Source: Symploca sp. SIO1C2
GTDB lineage: Bacteria; Cyanobacteriota; Cyanobacteriia; Cyanobacteriales; Coleofasciculaceae
Direction: 5' to 3'
Assembly (NCBI GenBank): GCA_010672925.1
Contig: JAAHFP010000001.1
Location: 62,001 to 126,000 of the forward strand
DNA: 64,000 nt
The translations under genes were made by a program, and so were the position numbers. The notes under the pieces are model-generated. The model saw only the letters and a program-made list of their open reading frames with translations, did no database searches and had not been told where the DNA came from. Shown piece after piece: positions 35,248 through 44,046 of the stretch (within the stretch, counting starts at the first letter, position 1; each line of letters opens with the position of its first letter).

Positions 35248-35454
35248 CTACCAATCTTTTTCTTTCTTCTTCTTGGTAACTACAATTATTGGTTGATAAT
35301 TCTCGCTGAGTTGACCTGATTCTTGGAGCTGTTCAAGAACATACTCTATCTTCTTGAAGATACGTCCCTCACCATAGCGCAAGTCATCAATATCATCCTT
35401 CTTAAATTTCCCCATTCTCAGAATGAGCGTGTTTTCTTTTTGTGCTGTTGCCAT
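35248..35454 (-). CDS. Small GEGR-motif protein (DUF6200-like), paralogue A
   Basis: 68 residues. Beta strand NTLILRMGKF, a KKDDIDDLRYGEGRIFKKIE core, helix, then strand QPIIVVTKKKKEKDW. This resembles the DUF6200 pattern (strand, K..KxLRxGxGKL, helix, xPVVVVVxxKK). It is a tandem duplicate of the next gene (35533-35742); both share the leader GGAGATCTA seven to nine bases before the ATG, serving as ribosome-binding site. Basic C-terminal tail. It faces two polylysine-protein genes across a 333-bp intergenic region. Function unknown. Confidence 0.75.
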   Translation of the reverse strand: MATAQKENTLILRMGKFKKDDIDDLRYGEGRIFKKIEYVLEQLQESGQLSENYQPIIVVTKKKKEKDW

Positions 35455-35532
35455 TAGTTTAGATCTCCGTCTTACATTTTACTCAAGTTTATCTATATTT
35501 ATTCCCTGCCTAGGGTAGGATAAGAGGGAATA

Positions 35533-35742
35533 CTACCAACCACTACTGTCTTTTTTCTTCTCCACAACGATGATTACTGGCTGTGCCTCTTCATCAACTT
35601 CCCCTGCATCTTTGAGCTTCTCAACAGCGCTGGCTATTTTCTTGAAGAGCTTACCCTCACCATATTGCAGATCCTTCAGGTCATCTTTACTAGAACCCGA
35701 TAGTTCAAGTACAATTGTATTTCGTTTCTGCGTTACTGCCAT
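35533..35742 (-). CDS. Small GEGK-motif protein (DUF6200-like), paralogue B
   Basis: 69 residues: NTIVLELSGSSKDDLKDLQY GEGKLFKKIASAVEKLKDAG, then AQPVIIVVEKKKDSSGW. Same strand-GEGK-helix-strand order as paralogue A (35248-35454), about half the positions identical. Gly-Glu-Gly-Lys could be a phosphate-binding turn but is too short to call a P-loop. First gene of the minus-strand arm of the small-protein cluster. Soluble, charge-rich, function unknown. Confidence 0.75.
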   Translation of the reverse strand: MAVTQKRNTIVLELSGSSKDDLKDLQYGEGKLFKKIASAVEKLKDAGEVDEEAQPVIIVVEKKKDSSGW

Positions 35743-36075
35743 TAGCCTAGATCTCCATCTTTAGGTCTTGGCTAAAGTTTACCGCATAAATCTAGATATT
35801 TGTCTATTTTTAGTAGCTAAAGTTGACTTTTTTTTATAACTATTCAAGAGACAAGAGGGCAAAACAGAGAACAGACCTAGGGCTCAGCTGCTGTTAACTT
35901 CCATGACTACAATCAAAACAGTTACCCAGATCACACTGAAAGCTCGAATGAAGCTGCTCTAAATTAAATGTTAAGGGATTTTGACTATATAGATGGAGCG
36001 AACATTAAGGTTGCTATGATAAGGTAGTATTGTAAGGTCAAACAATAAATACTACAAATAGGAGAAACTGCACCT
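35743..36075. other. 333-bp divergent promoter region of the small-protein cluster
   Basis: Separates the minus-strand GEGK genes from the plus-strand polylysine genes. An AGGAG ribosome-binding site lies at about 36060 before the plus-strand gene. No hairpin, repeat or known operator was recognised. Confidence 0.6.
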
Positions 36076-36375
36076 ATGGCTAGTAAGGAAGATGTTCAGA
36101 GCGCAACAGTATTGCGCAGTGAGGAATCCTTCGGTGGTTCACCAGATGTACTCCTCGGCTCTGCTCCAGGAAAAAAGAAAAAGAAGAAGAAAAAGCAAGC
36201 GGCAGCTTTGAAGCCTTTTGAAAAGGCTATCTTTAAAGAGGCGAAAAGGTTGGACGAAGCGACTAAAGTATACAAAGACCGTCACTCAAAGTCTAACAAG
36301 AAAAAGAAAAACGGCTGGATAAAAGATTTACCCAAAAACTACTCCAAAGCTATGTCCAAGCTGATGAAGTTCTAG
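36076..36375 (+). CDS. Polylysine-run small basic protein (DUF6312-like), paralogue A
   Basis: 99 residues. ATVLRSEESFGGSPDVLLGS is followed by an uninterrupted run of eight Lys, then LKPFEKAIFKEAKRLDEATK, a KSNKKKKNGW motif and IKDLPKNYSKAMSKLMKF. The order (short strand, poly-Lys, LxPxEKA helix, RHxxSNxKKxxGWxxDLPxN) matches what I know as DUF6312. Strongly basic, so RNA, DNA or anionic polymer binding is plausible. No signal peptide. Good AGGAG ribosome-binding site; a strong terminator follows at 36448. Confidence 0.75.
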   Translation: MASKEDVQSATVLRSEESFGGSPDVLLGSAPGKKKKKKKKQAAALKPFEKAIFKEAKRLDEATKVYKDRHSKSNKKKKNGWIKDLPKNYSKAMSKLMKF

Positions 36376-36447
36376 GCGATGAAGCTTTTGGTGAACCATA
36401 TAGTCCTCACTCGGTCTACATAACATCAGAGCTATATATTATCTCCA

Positions 36448-36476
36448 AGACGCGACATGTCGCGTCTTTATTTTTT
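36448..36476 (+). terminator. Strong rho-independent terminator
   Basis: AGACGCGACATGTCGCGTCT, a 20-bp perfect palindrome, followed by TTATTTTTT. Lies 73 bp after the first polylysine gene, so the second is transcribed from its own promoter. Confidence 0.88.
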
Positions 36477-36613
36477 GGCGAGGTAACAATCTCATTGCTG
36501 TGCACATAGGCTCTGAAGGAAATATACCTGTTGAATTTTTTTCTAAGACTGCTCTGTAGCTTCTTTTCTCCAATAGGATTGCTATACTGAGACAAAAAGG
36601 AGACAAAACAACT

Positions 36614-37075
36614 ATGGGCGCTAGTGATAATGTAGAGAAGACTACAGTGTCAGAAAGTGAAGATTCCCTTGATATTCAAACTGATGTGCCCCAAAGTGAA
36701 GATCCCACTGTGGGTGAGGGAAAGAGGGTTATCAAAGTAAGCGGGAATGGAAAAATTAATGTGTCCAAGAGTAAAAACACTGCTAGAGGTGAGGTAGAGA
36801 AAGCTATCGTGCTGCGCAGTGAAAAATCGTTTGGCGGTAAACCTGATGTGGTAATCGGTTCAAGTTCCAGAAGAAAGAAGAAAAAGAAAAAGAAAAAACA
36901 ATCGTCAGCCTTGAAGCCTTGGGAAAAGGCTGTTTTTAGACTAGCAAAAAGGTATGATGAAGCGAGTTCAGTCTACAGACGTCGTCACGAAAAATCCAAT
37001 AAGAAAAAGAAAAATGGCTGGCTTAAGGATTTACCTAAAAACTATGGCAAAGCAATGTCCAAGTTGGTGAAGTAG
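36614..37075 (+). CDS. Polylysine-run small basic protein (DUF6312-like), paralogue B with N-terminal extension
   Basis: 153 residues. The C-terminal ~95 residues are a close copy of paralogue A (AIVLRSEKSFGGKPDVVIGS, poly-Lys, LKPWEKAVFRLAKRYDEASS, SNKKKKNGWLKDLPKNYGKA). The extra ~58 N-terminal residues are acidic (SESEDSLDIQTDVPQSEDP) and include VIKVSGNGKINVSKSK, which repeats the strand-turn idea of the core. The acidic extension could shield the basic core. No terminator or partner seen downstream. Function unknown. Confidence 0.73.
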   Translation: MGASDNVEKTTVSESEDSLDIQTDVPQSEDPTVGEGKRVIKVSGNGKINVSKSKNTARGEVEKAIVLRSEKSFGGKPDVVIGSSSRRKKKKKKKKQSSALKPWEKAVFRLAKRYDEASSVYRRRHEKSNKKKKNGWLKDLPKNYGKAMSKLVK

Positions 37076-37287
37076 CTGGTCAAGCTCATCTCACGTATTA
37101 CTTTTTGTGAAATTTTGTGTCGAATTTATGCCTGAGCACCCAAAACTACCCTACCCCGAATCAACTTGCTAATCTGTAATGGATAGATCTTCTATCGGTA
37201 CGATTTCAAAGTTTCTCTGGATATGCTAAATATATACTTCCATAACGCGCCAGTTCCCTCTAGCTATCATGCTTGGAGCAGTTGCAG

Positions 37288-38154
37288 ATGAACAATTCCC
37301 CCCTCAGTAGCGTTTTACTACCAGCAGTATTTGTTTCTAGTGCTGTCTTCTCCGCTTTAACCATACCGTTTGCTTTAATCAGATCTGAACCGGTAATTGT
37401 TGAGCTACCCTTTTATAGTGGCGAAATTCAACCGATATTTGATGGGCAGCACAAAGAAGTGGCTATTCCCTATATCGGATTTGCAATTGTCGTCAGCGTG
37501 GGAGCAGGTATAGCTACCGTTGAAGCAAATAGAAGGTTGCAAGAAATGCGGAAATTAGCTCTTCAAAAAGAGTTTTCTTCTTCAGAGTTGCTTTCAGGAG
37601 ATGAGGAAGCACAACCAGAAGCAGTCAAATTGCCAGAATACCAACCAAAAGCTGATGCTGTTGTATCTACCGCAACATTCAAGCCAATCAATTTTTCTCC
37701 CAATGGTGAGGTTTTATCCCTTCAATCTCTGACTCAAAGCAATACTGCTGAAGCCGCAAATCTCATTGCAGTGGAGACTCCTGAACCAGTAGTTGTTCCT
37801 CAAAAAGCTGCCTTTGCTACCTCAGCAGTCTCGGAAAGACTAGACCTGCCCGAAGTATCAGATGAAAATAATTCGGAGCAGGCTCCTTGGGATTTAGGCT
37901 TCAATAAGATCCTAGAATCGCCTCAGGAGTATCAAACCTGCCGCATCAAAGTACCCCATTTAGCGCGACGCCTATTTGCAATTGAAGTAAATGGCGAGTA
38001 CTACAGTTTTTTCCGAGCTTTAGAAACTAAGGAAAAAGTGCTAGAAGTTATGACTAAACTGGGTTCATCTGTGGAAAAAACAGCCATTACTAAAACTCCG
38101 AAAAGTTATGTAATCTGGGCTTGGGAGCCTGAAGCTGACTTAAAAATTTCGTAA
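37288..38154 (+). CDS. Membrane protein with two N-terminal transmembrane segments, cyanobacterial
   Basis: 288 residues from the ATG at 37288 (NNSPLSSVLLPAVFVSSAVF; an in-frame TTG five codons earlier is weaker). Hydrophobic segments at residues ~8-27 and ~60-78 enclose an external loop (EPVIVELPFYSGEIQPIFDG). A long low-complexity middle (Pro, Glu, Ala) leads to a C-terminal domain, residues ~195-288, with YQTCRIKVPHLARRLFAIEV and YYSFFRALETKEKVLEVMTK. No family recognised. Not obviously linked to the polylysine genes 210 bp upstream. Confidence 0.7.
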   Translation: MNNSPLSSVLLPAVFVSSAVFSALTIPFALIRSEPVIVELPFYSGEIQPIFDGQHKEVAIPYIGFAIVVSVGAGIATVEANRRLQEMRKLALQKEFSSSELLSGDEEAQPEAVKLPEYQPKADAVVSTATFKPINFSPNGEVLSLQSLTQSNTAEAANLIAVETPEPVVVPQKAAFATSAVSERLDLPEVSDENNSEQAPWDLGFNKILESPQEYQTCRIKVPHLARRLFAIEVNGEYYSFFRALETKEKVLEVMTKLGSSVEKTAITKTPKSYVIWAWEPEADLKIS

Positions 38155-38368
38155 TGGATTAAAAAAAATTTCCCTTCCTAAACAAAACTTTCTTGGGAAT
38201 TGAGAGTCTGGGGTGCTTCTGCCTAGCTTTGTTCTGGTTGGGTTTTATTCGGTTTTCAACCCAAGCTACAAACTTTTAAAAAATCTGCGATCGCGAGATT
38301 TTTTGGACAATCATACGGTAATACAGTAAACTACCACTGTTTCTAGAGTTCTTAGGAAAAATTAAAAG

Positions 38369-38812
38369 ATGAAAAAGCTTATTGCTCAATTTTTCGGTAG
38401 TGTATGGCACAATTTACCACAAAAAATGTCTCAGTTAATAGCTATTTTTGTAGCGACAGTTTTTTTCCTAGGCATGGGCACAATTTTGTTGCCAACACCC
38501 ACTGCACAGGCAGCAATGGTGTTATATTGTGATGGATTAGATTATAGTGGCGATCCTTATAAAGCAACCTATGTTGATGGATTGTTTACTAAAATTCTTT
38601 TTATCCGCCCAGGTCTCCCTCCTATCAATTCAGAATTAACCTACGATAGTGTAAACTCACAAGGTCAACCAATTTATCGAGGTGCTTACTTGGGAGCAGC
38701 AGATGTAGTACTCATTGATCTATCGAAAGGTAATGTCAAACCTGGTTCGGAGGTTTCAGTAGCAGTTGACAATTTGTGGAATCAACAGAGGGGTATTTGT
38801 GGAATCCAATAG
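38369..38812 (+). CDS. Exported protein of unknown function
   Basis: 147 residues. A long positively charged leader (MKKLIAQFFGSVWHNLPQKM) precedes a hydrophobic core (LIAIFVATVFFLGMGTILLP) and a signal-peptidase site after TAQA, at about residue 48. The mature part is ~98 residues, beta-rich, with two Cys (LYCDGLDYSG, RGICGIQ) that could form a disulfide in the periplasm. No family recognised. Convergent with glnA, sharing a bidirectional terminator. Confidence 0.7.
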   Translation: MKKLIAQFFGSVWHNLPQKMSQLIAIFVATVFFLGMGTILLPTPTAQAAMVLYCDGLDYSGDPYKATYVDGLFTKILFIRPGLPPINSELTYDSVNSQGQPIYRGAYLGAADVVLIDLSKGNVKPGSEVSVAVDNLWNQQRGICGIQ

Positions 38813-38871
38813 CCAATTATCAATGGATAATTGATTAATACCGAACTTAAAATTGTAGTTCCCGCTTAAGT

Positions 38872-38905
38872 AAAAAAGCCACCCCAGGTAGGGCGGCTTT
38901 TTTTT
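38872..38905. terminator. Bidirectional terminator between the exported protein and glnA
   Basis: AAAAAAGCCACCC and GGGCGGCTTTTTTTT form a stem with one mismatch and a short AGGTA-type loop; A-run on one side, T-run on the other, so it serves both convergent genes. Confidence 0.85.
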
Positions 38906-38979
38906 AACTGGAATATTCAAATAAGTTTCGGTATGGGAGCAAACCGTTGCTCTGCCCCTACCAAACCAATCAACCTTAA

Positions 38980-40401
38980 CTAGACATCATAGTATAGAGA
39001 GAACTCATAAGGATGAGGTCTTAGACGCATGGGGTTGACTTCTTTGTCGAGTTTGTACTCAATCCAGTTTTCAACGAAGTCTGTAGTGAAAACGCCTGAA
39101 TCAGTTAAGAAGGCCTGATCATTTTGTAAGCTTTCCAAAGCAGCATCCAGAGAGCCAGGAGTTGAAGGAATTTTGCTCAATTCTTCTGGACTGAGGTCAT
39201 AGATATCTACATCTAAGGATGCACCAGGATCAATCTCGTTTTTGATGCCATCAATCCCAGCACAAAGCATAGCAGCAAAGGCTAGATAAGGGTTGCAAGT
39301 GGCATCAGGACAACGGAATTCTAAGCGCTTAGCTTTGGGATTTGGACCAGAGAGTGGTATCCGGATGGAAGCTGACCGGTTACCCTGGGAGTAAGCCAAG
39401 TTGACTGGAGCTTCAAAACCAGGTACTAAGCGCTTGTAAGAGTTGACGCTGGGGTTAGTGAAAGCTAGCAGTGCTGGAGCATGTTTGAGTAAGCCACCGA
39501 TGTAATTGAGTGCCATCTTACTCAGATTGGCATAGCCATCACCCCAGAAAAGAGGCTGTCCATCTTTCCAGATAGATTGGTGGGTATGCATACCGGAACC
39601 ATTATCGTTAAATAGTGGTTTGGGCATGAAGGTAGCACTTTTGCCATACTTCTTGGCAACATTTTTGATGACGTATTTGTAGGTCATCAGATAGTCAGCA
39701 GCTTGAATAATGGGAGCAAAGCGAATTCCCAACTCATTCTGTCCACCTGTAGCTACTTCGTGGTGGTGTTTTTCAATAGGTACGCCACACTCTCCCATCG
39801 TCAGCAGCATTTCGGTACGCATGTCTTGTACCGTGTCTGTTGGGGGGACAGGAAAATAACCTTCCTTGTAATTAGGTTTATACCCCAGGTTACCCCCAGG
39901 TTCTTCCTTGCCTGAATTCCAGCGACCCTCGACGCTGTCTACATAGTAGAAGCCTTTGTTTTCAGTTTGGTCAAAGCGGACATCTTCAAAGATAAAGAAT
40001 TCAGCTTCTGGACCAAAGAAGGCGGTATCCCCAATTCCTGAATTAGTCAGTAAATCAAGTGCCTTTTGAGCAATGCTGCGGGGGTCACGGCTGTACCATT
40101 CACCGGTGCGCGGCTCTTTGATACTACAGATCATGCTCAGGGTTGGTTCTTTCATGAATGGGTCGATCCAAGCAGTTGTAGGATCCGGTACCATTGACAT
40201 GTCAGATTCGTTAATTGCTTTCCAACCCCGAATACTTGAGCCGTCGAAAGCGACACCGTCCGTAAAAGCATCTTCATCAATTAGATCGCGATAGAAGGAG
40301 CAGTGCTGCCAGATTCCTGGCATATCGATAAACTTGAGGTCAATAATCTTAATGTCTTGGTCTTGAATCATCTTCAAGACTTCTTGTGGGGTCTCAGGCA
40401 T
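38980..40401 (-). CDS. glnA: Glutamine synthetase, type I
   Basis: Main ammonia-assimilating enzyme: glutamate + NH3 + ATP to glutamine (EC 6.3.1.2), a cytoplasmic dodecamer. 473 residues, the normal GSI length. Active-site motifs: [38 protein letters not shown] (ATP binding), and [16 protein letters not shown]. In cyanobacteria it is controlled by small inactivating factors and by NtcA rather than adenylylation. AAGGAG precedes the ATG by 8 nt and a TATACAAT -10-like box lies ~40 bp upstream; I found no clear GTA-N8-TAC site by eye. Divergent from apcF across a 532-bp gap. Confidence 0.98.
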   Translation of the reverse strand: MPETPQEVLKMIQDQDIKIIDLKFIDMPGIWQHCSFYRDLIDEDAFTDGVAFDGSSIRGWKAINESDMSMVPDPTTAWIDPFMKEPTLSMICSIKEPRTGEWYSRDPRSIAQKALDLLTNSGIGDTAFFGPEAEFFIFEDVRFDQTENKGFYYVDSVEGRWNSGKEEPGGNLGYKPNYKEGYFPVPPTDTVQDMRTEMLLTMGECGVPIEKHHHEVATGGQNELGIRFAPIIQAADYLMTYKYVIKNVAKKYGKSATFMPKPLFNDNGSGMHTHQSIWKDGQPLFWGDGYANLSKMALNYIGGLLKHAPALLAFTNPSVNSYKRLVPGFEAPVNLAYSQGNRSASIRIPLSGPNPKAKRLEFRCPDATCNPYLAFAAMLCAGIDGIKNEIDPGASLDVDIYDLSPEELSKIPSTPGSLDAALESLQNDQAFLTDSGVFTTDFVENWIEYKLDKEVNPMRLRPHPYEFSLYYDV

Positions 40402-40933
40402 AGATTACTCCTTTTCTCAACTTGAAGATTGTATACAAATCGGTTTGTTTAGACAGATGTTCCCTGGATATTGGCGGGTCACTCCCGACAGAAGCTACTA
40501 GGAGATAACGATCGCACCCTGCTTAAACTAAATTCCGCTTTACCATCGCACATTAGCTGGATGCAAAACGGTAGTAACTTGAGTAGCGCCTCCTGTAACT
40601 GCGCTAACTACAAGGAAAATTCCAAGTTAGCGCACACTGTTTTGGATACTAGGTTACCTTACGCCTGACTCATCCTAGGGATAGAGGGTAGGATGTTTTG
40701 TATCTTAAGATACAAAACATCCTTAATTGTTCAACCATGGCTGATAAAAGTTGCAAAATGTAGCAAAATTAACTAACCCTTAGCCTTAAAATAGAACAGC
40801 TCGAAGGCATTATCAGCAAATAGATTCTAGTTTTATTCAACAAGCCCTCGATAATTGACACGTAGGTGTACCAAGCCTATGTGATGATTAATAAATACAA
40901 GATATGCAGATTCGTTGTTGGGAGAAAAATTGA
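40402..40933. other. 532-bp divergent region between glnA and apcF
   Basis: Contains the glnA promoter, a small CGGG/CCCG hairpin near 40480, a long perfect palindrome at 40690-40723, and the apcF leader. A 65-codon plus-strand frame (40471-40668) has no family features. Long leaders on both sides leave room for regulatory RNA. Confidence 0.6.
40690..40723. repeat. 34-bp perfect palindrome
   Basis: AGGATGTTTTGTATCTT is followed directly by its exact reverse complement, without spacer. No T-run follows on either strand and no gene ends here, so a terminator role is unlikely. Confidence 0.85.
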
Positions 40934-41443
40934 ATGCGGGATGTAATTACAAGCCTGATTAAGAATTATGACGGCACAGGTCGTTATCTAGACCGCAATG
41001 CTATGGACTCACTCAAGTCTTACTTTGAAACTGGCACAGCCAGGGTTGTAGCAGCAACTACAATCAATGCTAACGCAGCATCCATTGTCAAGCAGGGTGG
41101 GTTACAGTTGTTTGAGGAAGTACCAGAACTGTTGCGTCCCGGTGGTTATGCTTACACAACTCGTCGCTATGCAGCTTGTTTAAGGGATATGGACTATTAC
41201 CTGCGCTATGCTAGCTATGCTCTAGTTGCAGGTAATACAGATGTTCTAGATGAACGAGTGCTACAAGGTCTACGGGAAACTTACAACTCATTGGGAGTAC
41301 CAATTGCCCCAACAGTTCGTGGTATCCAGATTATGAAGGATATGGTTAAAGCCATGGCCAAGGAAGCTGGTGTTGAAGATACTTCCTTTATTGATCAGCC
41401 TTTTGACCATATGACTCGCGAATTGAGCGAACAGGATATTTAA
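40934..41443 (+). CDS. apcF: Allophycocyanin beta-18 subunit
   Basis: Variant beta subunit of the phycobilisome core; it pairs with the linker-chromopeptide ApcE in the terminal emitter that passes energy to the photosystems. 169 residues, opening MRDVITSLIKNYDGTGRYLD. The chromophore-binding Cys lies in RRYAACLRDMDYYLRYASYA, and Asn/Ala pattern VAGNTDVLDERVLQGLRETY is typical of this subunit. A GGGAGA ribosome-binding site is present. It is separate from other apc genes, as is usual for apcF. Confidence 0.95.
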   Translation: MRDVITSLIKNYDGTGRYLDRNAMDSLKSYFETGTARVVAATTINANAASIVKQGGLQLFEEVPELLRPGGYAYTTRRYAACLRDMDYYLRYASYALVAGNTDVLDERVLQGLRETYNSLGVPIAPTVRGIQIMKDMVKAMAKEAGVEDTSFIDQPFDHMTRELSEQDI

Positions 41444-41638
41444 GCTATAGCAGAATCCTTATGGGCTAATAATTCTTTAGCTTCAAGCGATGAGGAATGC
41501 CAACAACGCGGTCAAATAATGATTGCGTAAAAGTTGCTTTTCTGAGTGAGAAGTAAATGTGTGTGAAAAGATATGCCCCCTGCTTGCCCCAAGTAGGGGA
41601 TTTTTGTATTAGACTCCTGAACTCTAACCCCTTGCGTT

Positions 41639-42469
41639 CTAAGATTTAGGGGATGAAGTATTCGATTCTGAATCAAGATTACTCTCAGTCTCTTTGTGCT
41701 CAGGAATCCCAGGTTGAGAATTGTCTTGCAGCTGTGTTTTCACTTCCGAAACTTTTTCTTTAACAGTATCTGTTACTACTTTAGTCCGGTCTTTAACCTG
41801 TTCCGCAACATTCTGTTGTAAATTTCTTACTGTCTCTACATGCTTCAAAGTTTTCTCATAGTCTTCCTTCAGCAACTCTGCAACTTGACCAAATTTTTGA
41901 TTTAGTCCCTCACTATAGCACTCACTGTTTTGGATTAGGGCTTCGAGAGTAATAATACGCTTACTGCCAATACTGGAAATTGCTGTAGGCGGAAGTAAGT
42001 ATAATCCATCCACCATCCCGCGCCAACCGTTGGAAGAGAAGAGATAATTGATTACATTCCCTGTTTCGGAATTCATTAGGTAATCTGTCAGCTTACCAAC
42101 TTTGTTCCCCGCATCTGTCCAAACTTCATGACCGATTAGTACATCCCAAGACTCTTGCTTTTCTGTTAAGGCTTCCTCAGGGCTAACTTCGAGCATAATA
42201 CTGTCGATACCAATAGTCTCAATTTGCCCCCAAGTAAAGAATCTTTTTTTGCTACCAAGGAATCCAGACTTACAGGTTAAACCCATCACACGGTGAGCCG
42301 GAGGGTCTAAGAGCAAACTTACCACACGACCTACTTCTTCTGCTGTATGGCGGTCTAATACCAGCCGATTGAGTAATTCAGTCTGCTTTAGGACTTCTGG
42401 TTGCTTAGACATCAAAGACCTCTGTTGTGGAATATCTTGTTGGCAAATGTTACTACTTTCCGTTGTCAT
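41639..42469 (-). CDS. Protein with two PRC-barrel domains and a C-terminal coiled coil
   Basis: 276 residues. Two PRC-barrel-type domains: LLNRLVLDRHTAEEVGRVVS (~residue 33-100) and DVLIGHEVWTDAGNKVGKLT (~108-180). A helical coiled-coil tail (~195-250) and a disordered acidic Ser-rich end follow. PRC barrels bind RNA or proteins, for example in ribosome maturation or photosynthetic assembly. The ATG at 42412 (MSKQPEVLKQ) may be the true start. Divergent from the LapA-domain gene; function unknown. Confidence 0.82.
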   Translation of the reverse strand: MTTESSNICQQDIPQQRSLMSKQPEVLKQTELLNRLVLDRHTAEEVGRVVSLLLDPPAHRVMGLTCKSGFLGSKKRFFTWGQIETIGIDSIMLEVSPEEALTEKQESWDVLIGHEVWTDAGNKVGKLTDYLMNSETGNVINYLFSSNGWRGMVDGLYLLPPTAISSIGSKRIITLEALIQNSECYSEGLNQKFGQVAELLKEDYEKTLKHVETVRNLQQNVAEQVKDRTKVVTDTVKEKVSEVKTQLQDNSQPGIPEHKETESNLDSESNTSSPKS

Positions 42470-42499
42470 ATCTAGATTTTAGCTTAAAATCAATGGCGA

Positions 42500-42545
42500 G
42501 GTGTTAGATTTAGGTATTAGGTGTTAGGCGTTGGGTGTTAGGTAG
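42500..42545. repeat. Heptamer array (GGTGTTA)
   Basis: About six GGTGTTA/GGTATTA-type units between the PRC and LapA-domain genes. Confidence 0.8.
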
Positions 42546-42553
42546 ATTTTTCT

Positions 42554-42937
42554 ATGAGACTGTTTTTGATTTTAGCTTCAATTATCGCTCTGTTAGCTAT
42601 AGTCTTTGCCCTCCAGAATGCTGTGTCCATAGAGATAGCTTTAGGGATTTGGCGATTTGAAGAATCATTGGCCTTAGTATTACTGTTAGTCCTTACTGTT
42701 GGCTTTCTTATTGGCTTATTAGTATCAATCCCAGCTATAGCTAAGAAAGAATTGAAAATATTAAGCCACAAAAAGAGAATTGTAGAATTAGAAAATAAGT
42801 TGAGCGCAAATATTGAGAGAATATCTAGCCAAAGAAAAAGGATAGATTATTTGGAAGGCAACATCAAACAAGAACCAGATGTATCAGCAGTAAATGAAAT
42901 GGAAAGTTCTTGGCAGGAATTCTTGGAAAACGATTAA
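42554..42937 (+). CDS. LapA-domain (DUF1049) membrane protein
   Basis: 127 residues. Two transmembrane segments (~3-22 and ~38-60) with the conserved FALQNAVSIEIALG loop typical of LapA/DUF1049, then a cytoplasmic coiled coil (KRIVELENKLSANIERISSQ). In E. coli LapA works with LapB in lipopolysaccharide assembly; cyanobacterial homologues are uncharacterised. The ATG follows a heptamer array by nine bases. Stands alone. Confidence 0.87.
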   Translation: MRLFLILASIIALLAIVFALQNAVSIEIALGIWRFEESLALVLLLVLTVGFLIGLLVSIPAIAKKELKILSHKKRIVELENKLSANIERISSQRKRIDYLEGNIKQEPDVSAVNEMESSWQEFLEND

Positions 42938-42981
42938 AATAACTGCTTGTTTAGAGATAACCTAACACCTAACACCTAAAT

Positions 42982-43755
42982 TCACACCTCATTCTCTTGC
43001 GCTTTAGTCAGAAGCAAGTAGTACTCATTTTCTCGTTGTACTAGTTTTTGCCTATAGATCATTTTTTCTGAAGCATCTTCAAAGAAGATAAACAAAAGCC
43101 TTTCTTTGGTTGCACTCAATGCTTTAGATTCATCAGCAATTACATGAAAGTTAATATATTCCGGTCTATCAGGATTAGCTGCTTTGGCAATTCCATCCAA
43201 TTCAAAACTTTCAGACTCTTTGTTGATAATTTTCAATAAAGCTTCCTCAAGTCCTATAAACTCAGGAAATCCTTCCTGCAAGGGACTTCCTATTTTGATC
43301 ATTTCTGGATAATCAGAATAATTAAAGATACCTGGAGATGTCGCTTGAATAATTAACTTTGTATCAATAATCAGATACTCTATTGATTTGGCTTTGATAA
43401 AATCTTTCAGTACAGACACTGGAGGTGAAATAGTTCCCAGCATAGAATTGTGATTATTTAAAGGATTTAAGCGATAGCCTAGTCCATGAACAGTTTCAAT
43501 GATAATTTCATTAGCATCCGCTTCTCTGAGAGCTTTTCTCAGTCCCTTTATATGTGCTCTTACACCTCCATGAGTGGGAATATTATCATCATCCCACAGA
43601 CTATCTATAATGACATCATAGCTTAATACATGATTAGGATATTTTAAAAATAGTTCTAATAGCAGATATTCTTTGGGATGTAATCTGACAACCTTACCGT
43701 CATAAGTGACGGCAAAAGAATTAGGATCAACGGTAAGTTTATTGTAGACTAGCAT
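42982..43755 (-). CDS. One-component regulator: N-terminal OmpR-type winged helix, C-terminal PAS-like domain
   Basis: 257 residues. Residues ~15-98 form an OmpR/PhoB DNA-binding domain (HPKEYLLLELFLKYPNHVLS ... VRAHIKGLRKALREADANEI, IETVHGLGYRL). There is no receiver domain. Residues ~110-240 look like a PAS domain (VLKDFIKAKSIEYLIIDTKL ... LLFIFFEDASEKMIYRQKLV). DNA-binding first and sensor last is the reverse of a response regulator, so the protein probably senses a ligand or redox state directly. The leader is 290 bp long with no recognised operator. Confidence 0.82.
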   Translation of the reverse strand: MLVYNKLTVDPNSFAVTYDGKVVRLHPKEYLLLELFLKYPNHVLSYDVIIDSLWDDDNIPTHGGVRAHIKGLRKALREADANEIIIETVHGLGYRLNPLNNHNSMLGTISPPVSVLKDFIKAKSIEYLIIDTKLIIQATSPGIFNYSDYPEMIKIGSPLQEGFPEFIGLEEALLKIINKESESFELDGIAKAANPDRPEYINFHVIADESKALSATKERLLFIFFEDASEKMIYRQKLVQRENEYYLLLTKAQENEV

Positions 43756-44046
43756 TTCACAAGAAAATATCTATCCAAGCGTGTTTGTTACACTAACTGG
43801 GTCTAAACCAGCAAATTGTAACCCCATCTGTAGAAGAAATTGAAAATCTGTCTACAGATTGGCAGAGAGGAGACAATTCCTTGGTTAAAGGGTATAACCC
43901 ATCAAGGAATAGTCGCATTTATACTATAAAGCTTTTGTGAATAATTTGTGAAAATGTTATACCATTGGTAAATGTCAGTGATGTGGGAAGAGCATCATGT
44001 TACTTTACCAAGACTATGCTGACATTACCATACAGGAGAAATCGCT

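Noticed and set aside
40402-40560. Glutamine (glnA-type) riboswitch or NtcA box upstream of glnA
   Set aside because: No GACGGAAGTAGG-like core and no clean GTA-N8-TAC could be found on either strand by eye; a motif search would decide.
40471-40668. 65-codon plus-strand frame in the glnA-apcF gap
   Set aside because: No ribosome-binding site or family features; probably leader DNA.
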